A stretch of DNA of 33,976 nucleotides from an uncultured bacterium (lineage in GTDB: Bacteria; Cyanobacteriota; Vampirovibrionia; Gastranaerophilales; Gastranaerophilaceae). Every line of letters begins with the position of its first letter. Positions within the stretch are counted from its first letter, which is position 1. The position numbers and the translations under genes were made by a program. The notes under the pieces were generated by a model. The model saw only the letters and a program-made list of their open reading frames with translations, was not told the DNA's origin and searched no databases. Below are positions 19,245 through 25,285 of the stretch, one piece after another. Location of the stretch: contig OMVC01000094.1 of the NCBI GenBank assembly GCA_900314375.1, positions 1 through 33,976 on the forward strand. Direction: 5' to 3'.

Positions 19245-19588
19245 ATAATTATATAAAGATTTTAATTTTTTTATTTTTATTATGCGGATTAACTATCACA
19301 ATCAAACCTCACGAGCCTGCAAATTATGTTTATAAAAAGACTCCTGTTGAGCCTTTAAATATAACTGTTCCTAAATCATTGAAAACAAATTTCAAAAACG
19401 GAATTGATTATTGCAAAACACAAAATATTGCACAAAACGGAGCTTTTGAAAATTGTGTTAAAACTTATATTAAGCAAAATTCCGCTACAGATTACAATAT
19501 TCTTATAAAAATTTTTGAATATTGCAATATGACAACAAAAACAGAATATGACAAATGGGATTGCCTTGAAAGTAAAATAAAATTCTAA
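19241..19588 (+). CDS. small signal-anchored, Cys-containing exported protein
   Basis: 115 residues. An N-terminal hydrophobic segment (residues 5-21, IKILIFLFLLCGLTITI) acts as an uncleaved anchor or signal peptide. LLCG is not a good lipobox because Leu precedes the Cys. The remaining ~90 residues are predicted to be periplasmic or extracellular and hold four Cys (DYCKTQN, ENCVKTY, EYCNMT, WDCLES), which could form two disulfides. No recognised family. It overlaps the upstream gene by four bases, and its stop overlaps the stop of the convergent HNH gene. Together with the 66-residue helical protein it makes a two-gene operon. Confidence 0.75.
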   Translation: MNNYIKILIFLFLLCGLTITIKPHEPANYVYKKTPVEPLNITVPKSLKTNFKNGIDYCKTQNIAQNGAFENCVKTYIKQNSATDYNILIKIFEYCNMTTKTEYDKWDCLESKIKF

Positions 19589-20124
19589 TTATTTTTTTTC
19601 AAATCATAAATTTGGAACCCATGCACAAATGAATGTTCTGCTGCTGTTAATAATACAAGATTGTTGACACTGTTATCATACCCGTTATTACTGATATGAT
19701 GCACTTGATAACCGTCTTTTTCTTTTTTCCCTAAAAAAGCACTGGCAACAAGAGAATAAACATGTGTCGTTGTAGTAAAACCGCAAGGTGCTTTATAATA
19801 CTTTTTTTGAAAGGCTTTTTTGTCTAACACCAGATAGCCGATACATTCTTTGCCATTTTTTATTCTGTTTTTTTGAGGAACAATTCTTCCGAGATATTTA
19901 ACTCTGCCTAAACTGCTAATTTCATACCGCGTAAAACCCGAGCCTTCAATTTTTCCCCAAGTTTCATTCTTTAAGAGCGGAGTATCAGTATCTGCTGACG
20001 GGCTGATTTTCCATTTTTCAATGTCAGGAATATTTTTTAGTAATTGTTCTTTTTCATTAAGCTCTTTTTTTATATTTTCTAACCATATTTCATAATTTTT
20101 ATCCGATTTATTTTTTCTTTCCAT
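19585..20124 (-). CDS. NUMOD4/HNH endonuclease
   Basis: 179 residues. A NUMOD4-like DNA-binding motif lies at about 60-85 (WGKIEGSG then YEISSLGRVKYLGR). A C-terminal HNH nuclease core follows (QVHHISNNGYDNSVNNLVLL then AAEHSFVHG), with the paired His and the closing Asn/His expected for a beta-beta-alpha-metal site. Such proteins are usually phage- or intron-borne homing-type nickases. I chose ATG at 20122-20124, because AAAGGCG stands the right distance before it; the frame is open upstream to a TTG at 20142. The preceding gene's reconstructed stop (20135-20137) overlaps this ribosome binding site, so it is the third gene of the WYL operon. Confidence 0.85.
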   Translation of the reverse strand: MERKNKSDKNYEIWLENIKKELNEKEQLLKNIPDIEKWKISPSADTDTPLLKNETWGKIEGSGFTRYEISSLGRVKYLGRIVPQKNRIKNGKECIGYLVLDKKAFQKKYYKAPCGFTTTTHVYSLVASAFLGKKEKDGYQVHHISNNGYDNSVNNLVLLTAAEHSFVHGFQIYDLKKNN

Positions 20125-20134
20125 AATTTCGCCT

Positions 20135-20353
20135 TTATTCAAGATTAAGTGATACTAATTTTATTTGATTCTTTATTGATTTATCTGTATAATCGCCAAC
20201 AATAATGTTAGTTGATGAGTTGATATTTTTTGTTATAAAACTGATTATTTCAGATATTTCGTATAATGTTAAATTCTTATCGTGTATGATAAACAAAATT
20301 AAATTCTTTGTATTTTCTATATTATGAGAATTTATAAATATATTTAATGCATC
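20135..20353 (-). pseudogene. FtsZ C-terminal-domain-like protein, 3' part after A7 frameshift
   Basis: Continuation of the preceding small gene in the next frame, 72 codons ending at TAA (20135-20137). The translation (DALNIFINSHN, then NLILFIIHDKNLTLYEISEI, then STNIIVGDYTDKSIKNQIKL) follows the FtsZ C-terminal order: strand, dLtL-Ei helix, then NIi-G strand. This frame has a stop (TAA) just upstream of the A7 tract, so it cannot be translated without a frameshift. It could be a real disruption, a sequencing indel or a slippage site. Confidence 0.55.
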
Positions 20354-20543
20354 TTTTTTTCTCTGCTTTTACAACATTGAAAGTACAATTTTTACTATTT
20401 ATTAAAGCATTTTTTATATCGGTTTTATTTAAAGTGATAAACCCTTTTTCAATATTGTCATTTTTAAGTTCCGGAAAAAGTTCTTCTGAAATATTTTTAT
20501 ATTTATCTTGCAAAATACATAATAAATCTTCGCATATTAACAT
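20322..20543 (-). CDS. FtsZ C-terminal-domain-like small protein, 5' part (frameshifted)
   Basis: 73 residues as it stands. The part GFITLNKTDIKNALINSKNC resembles the FtsZ segment that begins with Gly-Leu-Ile-Asn and ends the core helix. The reading frame runs into stop soon after an A7 tract (complement of T7 at 20354-20360). Removing one A joins it to an open frame at 20135-20353, giving a 135-residue protein that reads like the whole C-terminal domain of FtsZ without the GTPase half. The start is ATG two bases after the WYL stop codon, with AAAGGA as ribosome binding site. Resemblance to FtsZ is by eye and remote; HMM comparison would decide. Confidence 0.6.
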   Translation of the reverse strand: MLICEDLLCILQDKYKNISEELFPELKNDNIEKGFITLNKTDIKNALINSKNCTFNVVKAEKKRCIKYIYKFS

Positions 20544-20545
20544 AG

Positions 20546-21511
20546 TTATTCCTTTATCTGTTTATACATTTCTTGAATTGTTTTGTTGTATGTGTCTTTC
20601 AGACTTTGAGGTGCAATAATTTTTACACTGCTGCGCCATTTTAGAATTTCTGTTATAATCTCAAATTCTCCGCTAGCTTTTAATGATAAAGTATACGAAC
20701 CATCATCATTTAATTTACCCTTTTGGGTTGGGTGAAAAAAGTATTCTTTAACATCTTCCGCGCAATCTTTATCAAATTGCAATACGACATCAAAAATTTC
20801 ACCTTGATAAACTCCAAATGACCTCCCGCAATATTCTTCCATATTAAAACTTTCATCTTTATCAAAATAATTATCAGTCAATTTTATTTCTTTAATTTTT
20901 GAAATTCTGTATGTCCAAATTGCTTTAACATAAGGGTTGTATGCAATTAAATAAACTCTGTCGGAATGTAAAATTCCATAAGGATTGAGTGTAAACTCTT
21001 TATCCATATCCGCATATTTGATAACAATTTGTTTTTGGCAAAGAATTGCGTCGTTTATTATTTGCAGGGTTTCAAGTTTTATATTTTCTCTAAATCCCTG
21101 TCTTACTGCGTAAGCTTGAGAGGATAAAATTTCATCCACATCAACATTAGAAACATTTTGAGGATTTAGTGCTTTGATTTTTTCAATGAGTTCATCAATT
21201 TCTTTTTGTTTTGTCGGAGATTTTATGGATTTTTTACAAAGTTCAAGATTGGCAAAATCGCTTGATGTAAAGTTTATAAGCCAATTCATTGTACCTTTTT
21301 TAAATCTCCAGCGTTTTTTCTTGTCTTTATTGTTATAAACTTCTTCAATTTTATTCCCGAACTTTTCAACCAAAACCGCTTTCATTCTTTCTGCGCTGCG
21401 GCGAGAACATTCAAATTCGTGTGCTATATCATCTAAAGTCAAACCGCAATAACTGTTTTGCATCAAAATTGCAAGTTCTATAATTTCGTTTGCTTTATTT
21501 AATCTGGACAT
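20546..21511 (-). CDS. WYL-domain transcriptional regulator with N-terminal HTH
   Basis: 321 residues, the usual length of HTH-WYL proteins. Residues 1-70 form a winged helix-turn-helix (LTLDDIAHEFECSRRSAERM). Residues 140-220 form the WYL domain, an Sm-like ligand-binding fold (IVIKYADMDKEFTLNPYGILHSD then VYLIAYNP and TYRISKIKEI). The C-terminal WCX-like extension follows (FDVVLQFDK ... WRSSVKIIAPQ). WYL proteins commonly control phage-defence and stress genes and may sense nucleic-acid ligands. The start is ATG with GGAG 6-7 bases upstream. It heads an operon with the FtsZ-like small gene and the HNH gene. Its promoter carries a perfect 10-bp inverted repeat that also occurs, in core form, before the convergent operon. 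Confidence 0.9.
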   Translation of the reverse strand: MSRLNKANEIIELAILMQNSYCGLTLDDIAHEFECSRRSAERMKAVLVEKFGNKIEEVYNNKDKKKRWRFKKGTMNWLINFTSSDFANLELCKKSIKSPTKQKEIDELIEKIKALNPQNVSNVDVDEILSSQAYAVRQGFRENIKLETLQIINDAILCQKQIVIKYADMDKEFTLNPYGILHSDRVYLIAYNPYVKAIWTYRISKIKEIKLTDNYFDKDESFNMEEYCGRSFGVYQGEIFDVVLQFDKDCAEDVKEYFFHPTQKGKLNDDGSYTLSLKASGEFEIITEILKWRSSVKIIAPQSLKDTYNKTIQEMYKQIKE

Positions 21512-21531
21512 TTGTTTCTCCTTATATTTTC

Positions 21532-21569
21532 ATAATATAACACAACTACGACAAAAAGAGTCGTAGTTG
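21532..21569 (-). promoter_or_regulatory. WYL promoter with palindromic operator, copy 2 of shared motif
   Basis: A perfect inverted repeat, CAACTACGAC (21543-21552) and GTCGTAGTTG (21560-21569), is separated by seven bases. On the - strand its core reads CGACTCTTTTTGTCGTAGTT, and TATTAT (complement of 21532-21537) lies 26 bases from the motif start. Copy 1 before the 66-residue gene has TATAAT at the same spacing. The palindrome with a conserved spacer argues for a protein-binding site. Autoregulation by the WYL protein is an inference. Confidence 0.6.
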
Positions 21570-21628
21570 ATTTTATAAAAAGACGGAAATTAAAATTTAA
21601 TAATTTCCGCCTGTTTTACTTACTTTTT

Positions 21629-23422
21629 TTATTCTTTTGCAAAAGATTGATTTGCTCTTGAATGGATTTCTTCTTCAATCTTTGAGATAAATTCATCAAT
21701 CTTAAATGTTCCGATTTGACCGATTCCGCGCGCTCTGACAGCAACAGTACCTTCTTGAGCTTCTCTGTCGCCAACTACACAAACATAAGGAATTTTCTTG
21801 TCTTGCAAAGATTCTCTTATCTTGTAATTCATTGATTCGGAACGGTCATCTAATGATGCTCTGATACCTGCTTGTCTTAATTTTTTATAAACAGTTTCCG
21901 CATAATCGGTGTGCTTATCATTAGAAATCGGTACAACATTAACCTGTGTAGGAGCAAGCCAAGTCGGGAATGCGCCCGCATAATGTTCGATTAAGATACC
22001 GTGGAATCTTTCCATTGAACCGAATATTACTCTGTGCAACATCAAAGGAGTCTTTAATTGACCGTCTTTATCCTGATATTTAATATCAAATCTTGCAGGC
22101 AAATTGAAATCCAATTGAATAGTTGCACATTGCCAAGTTCTGCCGATGGCATCTTTGACTTTGAAATCGATTTTTGGACCGTAGAATGCTCCGTCACCTT
22201 CGTTGATGTCGTATTTCATTCCGCGGCGCTCCATTGCTTCTTTCAAGCCTGCTTCAGCTTTATCCCAGTTTTCGATTTCGCCGACAAAACTTTCAGGACG
22301 AGTTGATAATTCAACTTCAAATTCCATATTGAATATTGCCATCGTATCTGCAACAAAATCAATAATCGCATTAATTTCGTCAACTAATTGCTCAGGAGTA
22401 CAGAAAATATGCGCATCATCTTGAGTAAAGCCTTGAACACGAGTTAAACCTGATAAAGCTCCTGATTTTTCTTTACGATAAACCGTACCCAATTCTGCCA
22501 TTCTTAACGGTAAAGAGCGGTATGAATATCTGTTTGCTTGATAAATCAAGATATGGAACGGACAATTCATAGGTTTTACAACGTATTGGTCATCAGAATC
22601 TTCATCTTTTTGTATAAAGAACATATTTTCTTTGTAGTGATCCATGTGTCCTGAAATTTCCCAAAGAGTAGATTTTGCAATTTGAGGGGTGTTAACTATA
22701 ACATACCCCCTTTTGCGGTGTTCTTCTCTCCAATAATTTTCAATCTGTTCACGAACACAAGCCAAATTCGGATGCCACAAAACAAGACCTCCGCCCATTT
22801 CTTCTCGAGTTGAGAACAGGTCTAACTGTTTTCCTAATTTTCTGTGGTCGCGTTTTTCTGCTTCTTCAAGGAAGGTTAAATATGCCTGCAAATCTTCTTT
22901 ATTCCAATATGCTGTTGCATAAATTCTTTGAAGCATTTTATTTTTTTCATTACCGCGCCAGTATGCGCCTGCAACTTTTAATAATTTAAACGCATTTGCT
23001 TTTATATACGAAGTATTCGGTAAATGCGGACCTGCACAAAGGTCATTAAATAAAGCATTTCCGTCTTTATCTTTTGTGATATATAAAGTTGGATTGTCAT
23101 TTCTGTGTTCTTCCAAAAGTTCGGCTTTATAAATTTCGCCTTGAGCTTTAAATTCATCAATTTGGGCTTGAACATCCGGGATTTCGTATCTTTCGAAAGT
23201 TAGATTTTGTTTAACAATCTCTTTCATTTTTTCTTCGATTTTTTCCAAATCTTCCTGCGTAAAAGCATGACCGTCCGTTAAATCAAAGTCATAATAAAAA
23301 CCTTCAGCAGTTGACGGCCCGATTGCCAACTTTGCTGACGGGAATAAACTTTGAACAGCTTGTGCCATAATGTGAGATGTCGAGTGTCTTAAAATCGACA
23401 AAGTTTCGTTGTTCTTTTCCAT
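21629..23422 (-). CDS. thrS: threonyl-tRNA synthetase
   Basis: 597 residues. Charges tRNA-Thr with threonine in the cytoplasm. It starts at the editing domain (LRHSTSHIMAQAVQ carries the HxxxH zinc/editing motif) and lacks the ~60-residue N-terminal TGS domain of E. coli-type enzymes. The class II catalytic core follows (about 220-490), with the motif 2 region (YRKEKSGALSGLTRVQGFTQDDAHIF), the zinc ligands (MNCPFH, then the His of DDAH and a later His) and motif 3 (PLMLHRVIFGSMERF). The C-terminal anticodon-binding domain is at about 500-590 (VVPISNDKHTDYAETV). I chose ATG at 23420-23422 with AAGGA upstream; a TTG farther up (23491) has no ribosome binding site. It has its own promoter and a ~130-base leader. 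Confidence 0.96.
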   Translation of the reverse strand: MEKNNETLSILRHSTSHIMAQAVQSLFPSAKLAIGPSTAEGFYYDFDLTDGHAFTQEDLEKIEEKMKEIVKQNLTFERYEIPDVQAQIDEFKAQGEIYKAELLEEHRNDNPTLYITKDKDGNALFNDLCAGPHLPNTSYIKANAFKLLKVAGAYWRGNEKNKMLQRIYATAYWNKEDLQAYLTFLEEAEKRDHRKLGKQLDLFSTREEMGGGLVLWHPNLACVREQIENYWREEHRKRGYVIVNTPQIAKSTLWEISGHMDHYKENMFFIQKDEDSDDQYVVKPMNCPFHILIYQANRYSYRSLPLRMAELGTVYRKEKSGALSGLTRVQGFTQDDAHIFCTPEQLVDEINAIIDFVADTMAIFNMEFEVELSTRPESFVGEIENWDKAEAGLKEAMERRGMKYDINEGDGAFYGPKIDFKVKDAIGRTWQCATIQLDFNLPARFDIKYQDKDGQLKTPLMLHRVIFGSMERFHGILIEHYAGAFPTWLAPTQVNVVPISNDKHTDYAETVYKKLRQAGIRASLDDRSESMNYKIRESLQDKKIPYVCVVGDREAQEGTVAVRARGIGQIGTFKIDEFISKIEEEIHSRANQSFAKE

Positions 23423-23591
23423 ATTCAATTTTTCCTTTTCTATCCTTTGGGGTAAATATAACTGACAAATATCAAACATGTTATCTGTCAATTTTGCATC
23501 CTAACATTGGACAACCACTACTTACCCTCGGGGTGGATCCCCCAAACTAAAGTACAAAAGTATTATAATACAAATTTCGGTAATTGTAAAT
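23423..23591 (-). promoter_or_regulatory. thrS promoter and structured 5' leader
   Basis: On the - strand, TTTACA (complement of 23585-23590), a 17-base spacer and TATAAT (complement of 23562-23567) form a near-consensus sigma70 promoter just after the flavodoxin stop. The resulting ~130-base leader contains a GC-rich GGGG/CCCC hairpin (around 23530-23543). It also contains a TGACAGATA/TATTTGTCA hairpin (23461-23490) and a distal GGGTAA that can pair with TTACCC next to the ribosome binding site. This suggests leader-based control of thrS, as known for other aminoacyl-tRNA synthetases, though no T-box consensus is seen. Confidence 0.55.
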
Positions 23592-23592
23592 T

Positions 23593-24057
23593 TTATTCAT
23601 TCACCCATTTTTGGATATCACTGTCTGAAGCAGAATTTTCATACACAGTAAAGCCTTCTTTCACCTGCGCATCAGGACATAAATCTTTAATATCGGTATA
23701 TGTAGTATATGCACCGCCTCCGCCATGAGTGCAAAACGGTTTTATAACTTTTCCTGAAAAATCATTATCTGATAAAAATGTCCTTATCGGAGATGCAAAT
23801 GTGTACCACCAAACAGGTGTACCCAGATAAATTGTTTCATATTGCGAAATATCACACTGCTCAACCAATTCAGGTTTATAATTTTCTTCTTTTTCTTTTT
23901 TTGCATAATTTACAAGATCCGTATAATTTTTAGGATATTGATTTACGGATTTTATCTCAAATATATCTGCATCAACTAAAGATTGAATTTTTTCAGCAAG
24001 TCTTTTGGTGTTTCCTGAATTTGAATAATATGCAATCAAAATTTTTTTATCTGCCAT
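23593..24057 (-). CDS. flavodoxin
   Basis: 154 residues, a single flavodoxin domain (short-chain flavodoxin_4 type). The FMN phosphate loop is seen at residues 11-18 (YSNSGNTK). An FMN-ring loop with aromatic residues is at about 77-86 (GTPVWWYTFA), and a third loop is at about 107-118 (THGGGGAYTTY). It carries electrons at low potential. In E. coli, flavodoxin reduces the iron-sulfur cluster of the pyruvate formate-lyase activase, and this gene lies directly downstream of pflA, so the same role is likely here. The start is ATG with AAGGAG 7-8 bases upstream. Confidence 0.9.
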   Translation of the reverse strand: MADKKILIAYYSNSGNTKRLAEKIQSLVDADIFEIKSVNQYPKNYTDLVNYAKKEKEENYKPELVEQCDISQYETIYLGTPVWWYTFASPIRTFLSDNDFSGKVIKPFCTHGGGGAYTTYTDIKDLCPDAQVKEGFTVYENSASDSDIQKWVNE

Positions 24058-24135
24058 TGCGCTCTCCTTAACTTCTCATTCTTCTAATAAATATATTCTA
24101 TCATAAATTTTTAAGAAGTTATTATTGTAAATTTA

Positions 24136-24948
24136 TTATTGCTGATTCATAGCTTTCAATATAATATTTCGAGCTTCCAATGCCTGTTCTTTAGTCAAAG
24201 GAGGAGTTTTTTCAAGCGGATAAACAATACCGAGCTCTTTATATTTACCCTTTGCCATGTCATGATAAGGCAAAACATCAAGCGCTTGAACATTATTTAA
24301 TGTTGATAAAAACTTGCCCAATTCACTCAAATATTTTTCGTTATATGTAATTTCAGGCACTACAACATGTCTTATCCATACGGGAACTTGTTTTTGGGAT
24401 AAATATTTTGCGAACTCCAAAATATTTTTATTTGAATGACCTGTCAATTTTTTATGTTCGCTATCATCTATGTGTTTAATATCTAATAATACAAGACTTG
24501 TGTATTTTATAATTTCATCAAATTTAGTTGTATTTTCAGGGGTGAATGTAATTCCTGATGTATCAAGTGCGGTGTGAATATTTTTTGCTTTTGCCTGTTT
24601 AAACAGCTCTGTTACGAAATCAATTTGTAACAGCGGTTCTCCGCCGGTTACTGTTATTCCGCCTTTGCAAAATTCTTTGACTGAATCATATTGAGTAAGT
24701 ATTTGTGTTACAGTAAACCGTTTTGTTCCCTCACCCGCATTTGTATTGCTCATATCTTCGCAAACAACTGCTCCCTCTCCCACCAAAGAATTTTGTGGGC
24801 GAGGGGAAAAATTTATCCAAGTATCAGGGTTATGACAATAAAGGCACCTCATCGGACACCCTTGAGTAAAAACAACAAATCTTACCCCCGGCCCGTCAAC
24901 CGTTCCGCAAGTTTCTATTGAATGAATGTTTCCGTAAATTTGTTCCAT
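24136..24948 (-). CDS. pflA: pyruvate formate-lyase activating enzyme (radical SAM)
   Basis: 270 residues. Uses S-adenosylmethionine and a [4Fe-4S] cluster to place the glycyl radical on PFL. The cluster motif CPMRCLYC (CxxxCxxC) is at about residues 30-37, preceded by GPGVRFVVF, and GGEP is present at about 101-104 (VTGGEPLL). Between the cluster motif (NPDTW) and the next helix there is an extra segment of about 28 residues (SPRPQNSLVGEG ... NAGEGTKRF) not expected in this family. It is encoded by a DNA palindrome at 24773-24805 and its flank. ATG start; the AAGGGG ribosome binding site overlaps the stop codon of the glycyl-radical gene, so the two are tightly coupled. Confidence 0.95.
   Translation of the reverse strand: MEQIYGNIHSIETCGTVDGPGVRFVVFTQGCPMRCLYCHNPDTWINFSPRPQNSLVGEGAVVCEDMSNTNAGEGTKRFTVTQILTQYDSVKEFCKGGITVTGGEPLLQIDFVTELFKQAKAKNIHTALDTSGITFTPENTTKFDEIIKYTSLVLLDIKHIDDSEHKKLTGHSNKNILEFAKYLSQKQVPVWIRHVVVPEITYNEKYLSELGKFLSTLNNVQALDVLPYHDMAKGKYKELGIVYPLEKTPPLTKEQALEARNIILKAMNQQ
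24728..24806. repeat. palindromic element inserted in frame within pflA
   Basis: CCCTCTCCCAC (24773-24783) and GTGGGCGAGGG (24795-24805) form a stem with one mismatch that extends through AAA/TTT around a small loop. A further CCTCACCC stands at 24729-24736. The GC-rich hairpin contrasts with the AT-rich gene around it. It encodes residues that interrupt a conserved enzyme without breaking the frame. It resembles short palindromic repeats that insert into genes, such as Rickettsia palindromic elements. Confidence 0.6.
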
Positions 24949-24954
24949 TACCCC

Positions 24955-25191
24955 TTACATAGAACCGTGGAATGTTCTTGAAATAACATCATCCTGCTGT
25001 TCTTTTGTTAATTTGTTAAAATTAACCGCATACCCCGATACTCTGACTGTTAATTGCGGATATTTTTCAGGATGTGCTTGAGCATCAATCAATGTTTCAC
25101 GATTGAATACATTTACGTTCAAATGATGTCCGCCTTTTTCAACATATCCGTCAAGTAAACTGATTAAATTTTCTTCTTGTTGAGTTGTCAT
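24955..25191 (-). CDS. stand-alone glycyl-radical domain of pyruvate formate-lyase (GrcA/YfiD-like)
   Basis: 78 residues. It carries the glycyl-radical loop RVSGYAV (residues 50-56), followed by NFNKLTKEQQDDVISRTFHGSM, which matches the last part of full-length PFL almost word for word. It begins where the neighbouring pflB product stops aligning with full-length PFL (NLISLLDGYVEKGGHHLNVNV). It must supply the radical Gly that the adjacent 711-residue protein lacks. E. coli GrcA (YfiD) is a precedent: it replaces a damaged PFL C-terminus. ATG start with AAGGAG about 9 bases upstream. It sits between pflB and pflA in the same direction. Confidence 0.92.
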   Translation of the reverse strand: MTTQQEENLISLLDGYVEKGGHHLNVNVFNRETLIDAQAHPEKYPQLTVRVSGYAVNFNKLTKEQQDDVISRTFHGSM

Positions 25192-25285
25192 TTTAAAATC
25201 TCCTTATTTGCTGAATGGTTTAAAGGTTGAATAGTTGAACAGTTATTTAGTATTTTATACACTATAATTCAACGTTTTAATCTCA

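Noticed and set aside
23420..23491. Longer N-terminus for threonyl-tRNA synthetase starting at TTG
   Set aside because: No ribosome binding site and non-homologous residues. The ATG at 23422 has AAGGA and starts right at the conserved domain.
23521..23550. T-box antiterminator-like GGGTGGATCC near thrS
   Set aside because: The resemblance is on the strand opposite to thrS transcription, and the rest of the T-box layout is absent.
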